Shown here: piece after piece, positions 1 through 6,197 of the stretch
Layout: each line of letters starts with the position of its first letter
How positions within the stretch are numbered: the first letter of the stretch is position 1
Assembly: GCA_035504235.1 (NCBI GenBank)
Contig: DATJSH010000163.1
Coordinates: forward strand, 1 to 8,880
DNA length: 8,880 nt
Reading direction: 5' to 3'
Source: DATARH01 sp035504235
Lineage (GTDB): Bacteria; Pseudomonadota; Alphaproteobacteria; ATCC43930; CGMCC-115725
The notes under the pieces: generated by a model
The model's database searches: none
Told to the model about the DNA's origin: nothing
The model's input: only the letters and a program-made list of their open reading frames with translations
Made by a program: the position numbers and the translations under genes

Positions 1-812
1 TCGTCCGGGCTCATGATGCCCTTGATGACCAGCGCCTTGGGGAAGAGCTTGCGGTATTGCTCGACATCCTTCCAGGTCTGGGTGTTGAACGGCCGCACCG
101 ACGAAGAAAACTGCATCACTGCCTCGGCGTCGGAGCCGGCCGGCGCGTAGGGCTGCCAGTTGCCGAGCATCGGCGTGCCGCCGCCGCGGCGGAAATACTC
201 GGCGATCCAGCCGGGATGCTCCAGCGCCTCGACGAGGATCGACGGTTTGAGGGAAAGCGCCTGGAGCAACCCGCCGCGAATGTTCTGAAACCCGTTCCTG
301 ATGTTGCGTTCGCGCTTCGAGCCGGCCGGGGTGTCGACGGTCAGCACCAGCGCGCCGAGGCCCTGATCGGCGGCGCGGCGGATCATATCGGCGTTGATCG
401 CCGGGTCGCGCGCCGCATACAGCTGATACCAATGATTTTGCGGCGCGATCTTGGCCGCTGCCTCGATCGTGTCGTTGCTGGCGCCGGACATGATGTAGGG
501 GATGTTGGCGTCGCGCGCCGCCTCGGCGAGCATCAGGTCGGCGTGATAGCGGAAGAGGCCCGCCCCGCCGGTCGGCGAAATGCCAAAGGGCGAATTGAAG
601 GTCTGGCCGAAAATGGTCTTGGTCTGGTCGCGCTGTGAGACGTCGACGAGGTAGCGCGGCAAGAGCCGGTGCTTGTGGAAGGCCGAGGTATTGGTTTCGA
701 GCCCGCGCTCGTCTTCGAGGCCGCCCTCGATAAAGTCGAAGGCGATCTTCGGCAGGCGCCGCTTGGCTTGCTGGTGCAGATCCTCGATGTTGACGACGTC
801 GTCGAGCCTCAT
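1..812 (-). CDS. FMN-dependent alpha-hydroxy-acid oxidase/dehydrogenase (5' part, cut by window edge)
   Basis: Family known to oxidise L-2-hydroxy acids (lactate, glycolate, mandelate) to 2-oxo acids with FMN; electrons go to oxygen or the respiratory chain. The visible 270 residues (family usually about 350-400) begin MRLDDVVNIEDLHQ and read as one open frame. Matching landmarks: 'FIEGGLEDE' (28-36), 'SPTGGAGLF' (79-87), 'WYQLY' (128-132, Tyr132 equals glycolate oxidase Tyr129), 'LTVDTP' (157-162) and 'LVIKGI' (Lys264 equals the flavin-contacting Lys230). The catalytic His/Arg pair would lie beyond the left edge, so it cannot be checked. The residue matching glycolate oxidase Tyr24 is Phe27. 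The ATG at 812 is preceded by GGGGAGG at good spacing. The toxin gene lies 71 bp upstream on the same strand, so read-through from it is possible. Substrate is not assignable; lactate- or mandelate-type is equally plausible. Confidence 0.9.
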   Translation of the reverse strand, partial: MRLDDVVNIEDLHQQAKRRLPKIAFDFIEGGLEDERGLETNTSAFHKHRLLPRYLVDVSQRDQTKTIFGQTFNSPFGISPTGGAGLFRYHADLMLAEAARDANIPYIMSGASNDTIEAAAKIAPQNHWYQLYAARDPAINADMIRRAADQGLGALVLTVDTPAGSKRERNIRNGFQNIRGGLLQALSLKPSILVEALEHPGWIAEYFRRGGGTPMLGNWQPYAPAGSDAEAVMQFSSSVRPFNTQTWKDVEQYRKLFPKALVIKGIMSPD

Positions 813-883
813 GGCCACCCTCCCCGCTTTGTTGAGGAAGCATGGCGCATCCGCGCAGTCAGCGGCAATGCCCTAAGCGCCGG

Positions 884-1315
884 TCAGGGCTCGATCACAG
901 GTATCCGGAGGGCGCGCGAGGCATCCGCCATTCGTCGATCAAAAGTGATGAGAGTCGCGGCCAAGCGTTGTGCCACCGCGATGTGGATCGCGTCGGGCGT
1001 CCGCAAAACTAAATCCAGGTGCCGGAGAAACGAAGCGGCCAGGGCAATATCTGAGGGCGACGTCTCGGCGTTTCCCACCGCCGTCAGCGCCCACCGGTCG
1101 AAAGCCGAAAGCACGCTCTGTCCTTCGCTGCGGGGCAGGTGCCCCATCCTTACGTGTCGCGAGATGGCGGATGCAAACTCGGCCGCAGCGAAATCGCTCA
1201 CGATCAAACCAGCCGAATGAGTCGATACAAAACTTGTTGCGCGAGAGCTCGCCGGTTCCGCCGTCAACAATGCAACAAGAAAGCTGGCATCCAAATAATG
1301 ATCTATCGATCCCAC
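884..1315 (-). CDS. vapC: PIN-domain ribonuclease toxin, VapC-like
   Basis: Predicted Mg2+-dependent RNase toxin of a type II toxin-antitoxin pair. The 143-residue reading has the four PIN acidic residues in order: Asp9 (HYLDASFLVALL), Glu46 (AAAEFASAISR), Asp108 (RTPDAIHIAVA) and Asp126 (LITFDRRM). Length fits VapC (about 130-145). There is no ATG at the right place. The GTG at 1315 overlaps the antitoxin 3' end by 13 bp, the usual arrangement for translational coupling, with GAGGA directly before it. A TTG at 1294 would give 136 residues and still keep Asp9; ATGs further upstream in this frame would add unrelated sequence antisense-like to the antitoxin reading, so they are rejected. Base composition at the 5' end is clearly lower in GC than the neighbours (27 G+C of 60 at 1261-1320), consistent with a transferred module. 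Family call firm; exact start uncertain; RNA target unknown. Confidence 0.86.
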   Translation of the reverse strand: MGSIDHYLDASFLVALLTAEPASSRATSFVSTHSAGLIVSDFAAAEFASAISRHVRMGHLPRSEGQSVLSAFDRWALTAVGNAETSPSDIALAASFLRHLDLVLRTPDAIHIAVAQRLAATLITFDRRMADASRALRIPVIEP

Positions 1316-1557
1316 TCCTCGTCGCGCATCTTGCTGATGAAAGTGCCAGCGTCGATTTTCATCGGGGTCAGGCGCGCGCGATGCTCCTCCAGCCATTTGA
1401 AGTCGGCCTCGGTCATGCGTTTTGGCTGGCGCTTGATCGGCCTCAGTTCGACGACGGGCTGGCCGTGACGGGTAATGACCACATCCTCGCCCTCGACGGC
1501 ACGGTGGATCAGCTCGGAGAGTTTGTTTTTCGCTTCGGCGACGCTGTACGTACTCAT
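1303..1557 (-). CDS. Phd/YefM-family antitoxin
   Basis: DNA-binding antitoxin expected to neutralise the PIN toxin encoded just downstream and to repress its own promoter. The 84-residue protein starts MSTYSVAEAKNKLSELI, the standard Phd/YefM N-terminal signature (residues 1-17), followed by 'GEDVVITRHGQPVVELRPI' (23-41), the core strand-helix of the dimerising fold. The C-terminal part (about 50-84, ending EEWDR) is charged and would be the toxin-wrapping tail. The frame is open a further 14 codons upstream, but the ATG at 1557 begins the family signature exactly. No Shine-Dalgarno sequence precedes it; instead a -10-like box lies 6 nt upstream (see regulatory features), pointing to a leaderless message. 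The stop overlaps the toxin start. Pairing of a Phd-type antitoxin with a VapC-type toxin is common. Confidence 0.9.
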   Translation of the reverse strand: MSTYSVAEAKNKLSELIHRAVEGEDVVITRHGQPVVELRPIKRQPKRMTEADFKWLEEHRARLTPMKIDAGTFISKMRDEEWDR

Positions 1558-1563
1558 GTCGCA

Positions 1564-1593
1564 AATATAGCTATTTGATAGCCAGATTGTCGA
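1564..1593 (-). promoter_or_regulatory. Candidate antitoxin promoter, leaderless geometry
   Basis: On the minus strand a TATATT hexamer (1569-1564) matches the -10 consensus at 5 of 6 positions, and TCGACA (1593-1588) matches -35 at 5 of 6, with an 18-nt spacer. Six bases separate the -10 box from the antitoxin ATG, so transcription would start at or very near the A of the start codon. Absence of any Shine-Dalgarno motif agrees. Read by eye; alphaproteobacterial promoters are loose, so this is only a candidate. Confidence 0.42.
1567..1582. promoter_or_regulatory. Inverted repeat, likely toxin-antitoxin operator
   Basis: GCTAT-TTG-ATAGC (1570-1582) is a perfect 5-bp inverted repeat, and it shares an arm with the 8-bp palindrome ATAGCTAT (1567-1574). 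Both lie between the -35 and -10 candidates of the antitoxin promoter, where binding by the antitoxin or the complex would block polymerase. Autorepression through such palindromes is established for Phd/YefM systems; the site itself is inference. Because the gap between the divergent genes is only 87 bp, the same site could also affect the aldo/keto reductase operon. Confidence 0.42.
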
Positions 1594-1644
1594 GGGCACG
1601 CCGGCATATTAGGCTGCCTGCACCACGATTGGAGACATCATCGC

Positions 1645-2619
1645 ATGGATTACACCACGCTCGGCCGGACAGGATTGAAGGTCAGCGTCGCCGGGCTCGG
1701 CTGCGGCGGGTTCAGCCGGTTGGGTCTGGGCACCGGCGGCGACGAAGCCGGTGCGATCGCCATCGTGCGCGGCGCGATGGAACTGGGGGTCAACCTGTTC
1801 GACACGGCCGCCTCCTACGGCACCGAACACGTGCTTGGGAAGGCGATCAGTTCAGTGCCGCGCGACAAGGTCGTCGTCTGCACTAAGGCACCGTTTTCAT
1901 GGAGCACGGGCCGTGCGATGCCGGAAGGTATCGTCGCGGCGCTCGACAAGTCTCTCCGCGAGCTCGACACCGACTACATCGACGTCTACCAGCTGCACGG
2001 CGTGCCGCCGGCGAACTACCGGCATGCGCTCGAAGAACTCGCGCCGGTGCTGCTGCGTGAGCGCGACAAGGGCAAATTCCGCTTTCTCGGCATCACCGAG
2101 ACCGCACCGCACGATTTGAGCCATGAAACGCTGCACCAGGCGGCTGCGGATGGCGCCTGGGACGTGTGCATGGTCGGGTTTTCGATGATGCATCAGAATG
2201 CGCGCGAGCGCGTCTTCCCGGTGACCCGGGCGCACAAGGTGGGCACCCTGTTGATGTTCGCGGTGCGCAATATCTTTTCCCAGCCCGGGCGGCTGGAAGC
2301 CGAGTTGCGGCAGCTGGCCGAGCGCGGCGAGATCGCCGCGGCGCTGGCCGAGAACGACGACCCGCTCGGTTTCCTGGTGCATGACGGCGGTGCGAGCAGC
2401 GTCATCGACGCCTGTTATCGCTATGTGCGGCACGAGCCCGGGGTCGATGTCGTGCTGTTCGGCACCGGCAAGGCCGCGCACCTCAAGACCAACATCGATT
2501 CACTGCTGAAGCCGCCGCTGCCCGAAGCCGACCACAAAAAGATCGGCGAGCTGTTCGGTCACCTGGTTGGGGTCGGGCTCGATGCGCCGCATTTGTCGAA
2601 CCCGCCGCCTAAATCCTAA
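1645..2619 (+). CDS. Aldo/keto reductase
   Basis: NAD(P)H-dependent oxidoreductase of the (beta/alpha)8 aldo/keto reductase superfamily, cytoplasmic. The 324-residue length is typical. The N-terminus 'TLGRTGLKVSVAGLGCGG' (5-22) is the usual first strand. The catalytic tetrad is complete: Asp53 and Tyr58 (NLFDTAASYG), Lys81 (VCTKAPF) and His118 (YQLHGV). The sequence style resembles the D-threo-aldose / L-galactose / pyridoxal dehydrogenase branch more than the tas-like branch, but the substrate cannot be read off. The ATG at 1645 has GGAGA about nine bases upstream. The gene is followed after 11 bp by the HpcH/HpaI-type aldolase, whose ribosome site lies in that gap, so the two are surely co-transcribed. 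A linked aldolase suggests the pair acts on the same hydroxy/oxo compound, the reductase interconverting an aldehyde or hydroxyl group with the carbonyl the aldolase makes or uses. Confidence 0.94.
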   Translation: MDYTTLGRTGLKVSVAGLGCGGFSRLGLGTGGDEAGAIAIVRGAMELGVNLFDTAASYGTEHVLGKAISSVPRDKVVVCTKAPFSWSTGRAMPEGIVAALDKSLRELDTDYIDVYQLHGVPPANYRHALEELAPVLLRERDKGKFRFLGITETAPHDLSHETLHQAAADGAWDVCMVGFSMMHQNARERVFPVTRAHKVGTLLMFAVRNIFSQPGRLEAELRQLAERGEIAAALAENDDPLGFLVHDGGASSVIDACYRYVRHEPGVDVVLFGTGKAAHLKTNIDSLLKPPLPEADHKKIGELFGHLVGVGLDAPHLSNPPPKS

Positions 2620-2630
2620 AGGAGACTGCG

Positions 2631-3569
2631 ATGGCAAGCCGCATCAACCGGGCGATCGAGCTCTTGGCCGCGGGCCAGGCGATCTACTATGTCGGCGCCC
2701 ACACCGGCCATGTGCTGACACAAGCGCAAGGACGGGAAGATTCAGGCGCTTGGGCCGACTACATCAACGTCGGCATGGAGCATGGCGCGTTCGACATGAC
2801 GGGCCTTGCCGGCTACCTCAAAGGCTTGGTCGATGGCGGGCCGACGCGCTCCGGCCACCGCACGCCCACGGTCATCGTCGAAGCGCCGGTCAACGGCATC
2901 AACGAGGAGCATGTCCGCTTTAACGCGTGGCAGTTCCGCCAGATTCTGGGGCGCGGCGCGCACGGCGTGCTGTTGTGCCAGGCGGAAACCGCCGGCGCGG
3001 CGCGCGCCTTTGTCGAAAGCTGCCGCTACCCGCATCACCTCGAAGGCGTCGACCCACATTTGCCGACGCCGCTCGAACGCATGAAAGGGGCTTCGGGCAA
3101 GCCGAGTGCCGGGCTTGGGGCCGGCACGCGCGGCCGCGGCTCGGAAGCGACGGCGGCGGCGATCTGGGGCGTTTCGGAGACGGAATACAGGGAGCTGGCC
3201 GACCCGTGGCCGCTCAATACCAAGGGCGAGCTGCTGCTCGGCGTGAAACTCGAGAGCCCCGAGGGCATTGCCCATTGCGAGGAAATTTTAGCAACGCCGG
3301 GGCTCGGCTTTGCCGAATTGGGGCCGGGCGACCTGTCGCTGGCGCTCGGCTACAAGGAGATGCCGCGCGACAAATATCCGCCTGAGATGGAAGAGGCGCG
3401 CGAGCGGGTGCTGGCGGCGTGCAAAAAGAACGGCATCGCCTTTCTCGAAATCGGTACGCCGGAGAACATCACAGCCAAGATCGACCAAGGGGTGCGTGTC
3501 GTCGCCGGCCACAGCGAGGAAGCCGCCCGCATCGGCCGCGCTTACCAGAAGCGGACAATGCCGGTTTGA
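2631..3569 (+). CDS. HpcH/HpaI aldolase-family protein (divergent active site)
   Basis: Member of the metal-dependent pyruvate aldolase / citrate lyase beta superfamily, which cleaves or forms C-C bonds next to 2-oxo acids or CoA esters. Visible landmarks in 312 residues: 'GMEHGAFDM' (48-56) with His51 as the likely base, 'GRGAHGVLLCQAETA' (107-121), 'GTRGRGSEA' (165-173), Glu208 in 'VKLESPEG' and Asp234 in 'LGPGDLSLALGY' as the two metal ligands. Classic HpaI is about 265 residues; the extra length is mainly a segment at about 134-164 before the Gly-rich loop. At the place where HpaI has the carboxylate-binding Arg70 ('VRVP'), this protein has Glu84 ('VIVEAPVNG'). So the fold and metal site are kept but the substrate is probably not a plain pyruvate donor. 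Ribosome site AGGAGA in the 11-bp gap after the aldo/keto reductase. Its TGA ends immediately before the complementary stop of the convergent CoA-transferase. Confidence 0.92.
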   Translation: MASRINRAIELLAAGQAIYYVGAHTGHVLTQAQGREDSGAWADYINVGMEHGAFDMTGLAGYLKGLVDGGPTRSGHRTPTVIVEAPVNGINEEHVRFNAWQFRQILGRGAHGVLLCQAETAGAARAFVESCRYPHHLEGVDPHLPTPLERMKGASGKPSAGLGAGTRGRGSEATAAAIWGVSETEYRELADPWPLNTKGELLLGVKLESPEGIAHCEEILATPGLGFAELGPGDLSLALGYKEMPRDKYPPEMEEARERVLAACKKNGIAFLEIGTPENITAKIDQGVRVVAGHSEEAARIGRAYQKRTMPV

Positions 3570-4739
3570 CTACGGCATCACCGTCACGCCTTCTTTAGCG
3601 AGGGCTGCGATCTCGTCGACGGAGTAACCAAGCTCGGCGAGCACGTCGGCACTGTGCTCGCCCAGCGCGTCTACCCAGTCATGAGCCGCGGCGCGAGAGC
3701 CGGAGAGGCGGAACGGCGGGTTGAGCGCGAGGAACGCCCCGCCCTTGTCGCTCACCTCCTGCAGCGAATGGCGGTGCGCAAGTTGCGGGTCCCGCATCGC
3801 CTCGGCGACGGTGCGATAGGGCGATGACGGCACGCCGTGACGGTCGAAAACCGCCTGCACCTCGGCGGTCGGCAATTGGCTCGACCATTGTTCGAGCTCG
3901 TCCATCAACTGGCCCCAATTGACGCGGCGGTTCTGGTATTTCTCAAAACGCGGGTCGGTTAGCCAGTCCTTGCGGCCGGCGGCGGCGGCCATGTTCTGAA
4001 ACGTCCGCTCGCTGGCGACCGAGAGGTTCACATAGCCGTCCCTGGTCGCGATCGGCCCGAAGATCGGCCGCGGCGGCGGCGGCACGTCGAACTGCGAGTT
4101 CTGCAGTTCGCCGAGGGTCAGCGACAGCATGCTTTCGAGCATCGACACGTCGATCATCTGCCCTTCGCCGGTCGCCTGGCGCTGGTGCAAGGCGGCGCAG
4201 ATCGCGCCAAACGCGTAGGTGCCGCTCAGTACGTCGGCGATGAAGATGCCGCAATAATCGGGGCGGCGCGGCTCGACCTGATGCGCAATCTGCGCCAGAT
4301 CGTAACCGGAAGCGGCATGGATGACCGGCGCATAGGCGGGGCGGCCCGCCGACGGGCCGGTCTGCCCATAGCCCGAGATCGCGCAATAGACGATCGCCGG
4401 GTTGACCGCGCGCAGCTGGGGATAATCGAGTCCAAAGCGCGCCATGACGCCGGGGCGGAAATTCTCGACCACGACATCGGCGGTCTTGACGAGGCGATGC
4501 ACCACCTCGACCGCCTCCGGACGCTTCAGATCGAGGACCAGGCTCTTCTTGCCGGCGTTCAACTGGCCGTACGAGGTGCTGGCGCCGCCGCGGAGCGGCA
4601 GCCGGGTACGCATCATGTCGCCTTCAGGGGCCTCGATCTTGACGACGTCAGCGCCGAGGTCGGCGAGCAGCCGCGCACAATGCGGCCCGGCAATCGTCGT
4701 GGTGAAATCGAGCACGCGAACCCGGTCGAGGGCATTCAT
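3570..4739 (-). CDS. CaiB/BaiF class III CoA-transferase (first copy)
   Basis: Moves CoA between carboxylic acids through a covalent aspartyl-CoA thioester, as in formyl-CoA:oxalate CoA-transferase; cytoplasmic interlocked dimer. 389 residues, normal length. 'MNALDRVRVLDFTTTIAGPH' opens the family fold, followed by 'LLADLGADVVKIEAPEGD' (24-41), 'NAGKKSLVLDLK' (61-72), 'VVVENFRPGVMARFGLDY' (89-106), 'AISGYGQTGP' (120-129), catalytic Asp169 in 'FIADVLSGTYA', and 'GEGQMIDVSMLES' (191-203). The open frame runs on upstream to 5069, but that extension crosses a repeat element and an oppositely oriented signal-peptide gene, so the ATG at 4739 is chosen; it has only a weak GGA-rich ribosome site. It lies head-to-head with the exported-protein gene and tail-to-tail with the aldolase. 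Acid donor and acceptor are unknown. Confidence 0.94.
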   Translation of the reverse strand: MNALDRVRVLDFTTTIAGPHCARLLADLGADVVKIEAPEGDMMRTRLPLRGGASTSYGQLNAGKKSLVLDLKRPEAVEVVHRLVKTADVVVENFRPGVMARFGLDYPQLRAVNPAIVYCAISGYGQTGPSAGRPAYAPVIHAASGYDLAQIAHQVEPRRPDYCGIFIADVLSGTYAFGAICAALHQRQATGEGQMIDVSMLESMLSLTLGELQNSQFDVPPPPRPIFGPIATRDGYVNLSVASERTFQNMAAAAGRKDWLTDPRFEKYQNRRVNWGQLMDELEQWSSQLPTAEVQAVFDRHGVPSSPYRTVAEAMRDPQLAHRHSLQEVSDKGGAFLALNPPFRLSGSRAAAHDWVDALGEHSADVLAELGYSVDEIAALAKEGVTVMP

Positions 4740-4752
4740 CGGCGTTCCGTCC

Positions 4753-4838
4753 GTCGTTGCGAGCGGAGCGGCGCAATCTCGCTCCGAGTGAATCCGGTCC
4801 GCCCGAGATTGCTTTGTCGCTGCGCTCCTCGCAATGAC
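4753..4838. repeat. Imperfect inverted-repeat (REP-like/MITE-like) element
   Basis: The left arm (4753-4780, starting GTCGTTGCGAGCGGAGCG and ending GCGCAATCTC) pairs with the reverse complement of the right arm (4805-4838, from GAGATTGCTTTGTCG to CTCGCAATGAC); the right arm carries about six extra bases. The transcript would fold into a long stem with a loop of about 24 nt. This is the widespread 'GTCATTGCGAGGAGCGCAGCGA...GCAATC' dispersed repeat of alphaproteobacteria and some other genomes, which yields the spurious translated peptide 'HCEERSDKAIS' on the minus strand here. It sits in the 190-bp gap between two divergent genes and may influence termination or transcript stability. Recognised from memory of the family; no genome search was made. 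Confidence 0.78.
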
Positions 4839-4929
4839 CAAGGACAGAGTGGGGACGAATGCGGTTGCTCCACGCATACAAACAGGCGAACAATTCGGAA
4901 AAAGAGCGCGTGAACCGGGAGAGCGAGGA

Positions 4930-5691
4930 ATGGCCGTCACGATGCGCGCGTTTTCGAGCCTGGCGGTCGCCACGGTGATCGCAGGCTCCATCGCCCCCGC
5001 TTCGGCGCAACAGGGCGGCGCGCCCACCACGCTGCCGGATGTATCGGTAACCGCGCCGCGCAACCCCAACGAGGTGCGGCCGACCTCACAAGGCGCGCCG
5101 GGGATGCCCTATTTCGGCAATACCCGCGTCGAGGAAAGCAGTTGGCCGGTCATTCCCTGCACGACCTCGCGGGTCGGGGCAGGCGACACCGCGGCGAGCT
5201 GCCGGCGCGGCCCGATGGTCATCAATTTCGAGCATGGCGACGCACAAGGCACGCGCCCGCTCTCGAACTGCCAGATCGCCCATGATCTCGTCATCAGCAA
5301 GGCCGGCGGGCTCGATTTCGAGGCCGACAGCCTGGTCTTCGACCCGTACTACATCAGTGCGATCGGCCATCAGCGGCAGGATTGCTATGTCGAGGCGATC
5401 CCGCGCAACCTGCAATCGCAGCTCGTCGACATGAACCACGTCACTCGCCAGGCCTCCGGTTGGGGGACGATGCGCGAGAGCGGCGATCTCACGATGCTCG
5501 ACTTCACCGTCGGGCCGGATCGCTGCGTCGCGTTCGAGAAACGCGGGCCGCGCTGGGGCGGCGGCTATATCTGGCTGGTGCATGCGGCAACCTGCCGGAA
5601 GGACGGGCAGCCCGTAACCGAGGCCGATATCGCCGCCGTGATGGGCGCGTTGAAAATCGAGCAGCGCGACCCGAATGGGAATCTGCATTAG
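4930..5691 (+). CDS. Exported protein of unknown function, six cysteines
   Basis: Not recognised as a named family. The 253-residue protein starts MAVTMRAFSSLAVATVIAGS, a clear Sec signal peptide: basic N-terminus, hydrophobic core at about 8-22, and a cleavage site after Ala26 (ASA|QQ). A short low-complexity linker with 'LPDVSVTAPR' (35-44) follows, a motif seen in many alphaproteobacterial secreted proteins and in TonB-dependent receptors. The rest is a globular domain with six cysteines (77, 91, 114, 152, 199, 222), an even number that suits disulfides in the periplasm, and aromatic/glycine-rich strands such as 'GGGYIWLVHAATC' near 210-222. No second membrane segment is present, so it is probably a soluble periplasmic protein. 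The ATG at 4930 is served by GGGAGA seven to eight bases upstream; the ATG at 4942 is a possible alternative and the longer frame from 4834 crosses the repeat. It stands alone, divergent from the CoA-transferase. Confidence 0.82.
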   Translation: MAVTMRAFSSLAVATVIAGSIAPASAQQGGAPTTLPDVSVTAPRNPNEVRPTSQGAPGMPYFGNTRVEESSWPVIPCTTSRVGAGDTAASCRRGPMVINFEHGDAQGTRPLSNCQIAHDLVISKAGGLDFEADSLVFDPYYISAIGHQRQDCYVEAIPRNLQSQLVDMNHVTRQASGWGTMRESGDLTMLDFTVGPDRCVAFEKRGPRWGGGYIWLVHAATCRKDGQPVTEADIAAVMGALKIEQRDPNGNLH

Positions 5692-5720
5692 AAGGCAGTG
5701 CCGAGCCGCCGCGCCAGTTC

Positions 5721-6197
5721 CTACGTCGCAATCTGACCTGGCGGCAGTGGGGCGCGGCCCGCCGTCGGAGCGTGCTTAGGAAATTGGTTGTATTGCTTGC
5801 GAGCCGCCTCCCACAATTTGTCCGGGATGTTTGGGCCCTCTTCCGCAAGCTCACTGCGGTCACGAAACAATTTCTCCAGCGTTGAGAAAGCGTCCTTACC
5901 GCGCACCTCGCCTTCGTCGCGAAATTGTAGACCGTACAACTCAAACTCCCGCTTTGGTGCGCGGAGCTTGCCGCCAGCAACTCTGTGTCGCTCTGATTCT
6001 TTCAAAGGATTCAAGGAAGTCTGAAGCGCCGCAAGAACCGCCGCCAATATCGACACCAGGCCGGCAGCGATTTTTATCCAGAGACTGGCGTTGTTTTCCA
6101 GCGTTCCGGAAATTGCTGTCCCGAGGAATCGTTTCCCCGTTCGATTACACCGCGCGCTTTTCGTGCAGCGCGGCGATATCCGCCGGACTGTAGCCAA
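5721..6197 (-). CDS. SLATT-like 2TM membrane protein, probably 5'-truncated remnant
   Basis: The frame holds 158 residues, but only the part from about 'RFLGTAISG' (24 on) looks like protein of its own; the first 23 residues are an alternative reading of the last codons of the CoA-transferase. The recognisable part has a hydrophobic helix 'SLWIKIAAGLVSILAAVLAA' (38-57), then 'LQTSLNPLKESERHRVAGGK' (58-77), a charged helical stretch, and the ending 'EEGPNIPDKLWEAARKQY'. Helix, 'SER.HR.AG' and 'P.IPD..W..A.K' are the hallmarks of SLATT domains, predicted pore-like membrane effectors linked to nucleotide-signalling conflict systems. SLATT proteins normally have a preceding helix and N-terminal segment, missing here. 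No ATG or ribosome site exists after the CoA-transferase stop. Composition is less GC-rich than the flanks (31 of 60 at 6061-6120). Likely a gene fragment; translation by coupling from 6197 is possible but unsupported. Confidence 0.6.
   Translation of the reverse strand: MATVRRISPRCTKSARCNRTGKRFLGTAISGTLENNASLWIKIAAGLVSILAAVLAALQTSLNPLKESERHRVAGGKLRAPKREFELYGLQFRDEGEVRGKDAFSTLEKLFRDRSELAEEGPNIPDKLWEAARKQYNQFPKHAPTAGRAPLPPGQIAT

Noticed and set aside
57..638. 193-residue plus-strand open frame
   Set aside because: Antisense to the alpha-hydroxy-acid oxidase; no domain or ribosome site.
1316..1564. Longer start for the PIN toxin frame (ATG at 1564)
   Set aside because: This part is an alternative frame of the antitoxin gene and gives Arg-rich sequence with no PIN homology.
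1587..1612. Promoter for the aldo/keto reductase operon
   Set aside because: TTGTCG and TATTAG are 4/6 matches each but only 14 nt apart, so no convincing sigma-70 pair could be placed.
4740..5069. 110-residue N-terminal extension of the first CoA-transferase
   Set aside because: It would be translated through the palindromic repeat and antisense to the signal peptide of the exported protein. The family N-terminus begins exactly at the ATG at 4739.
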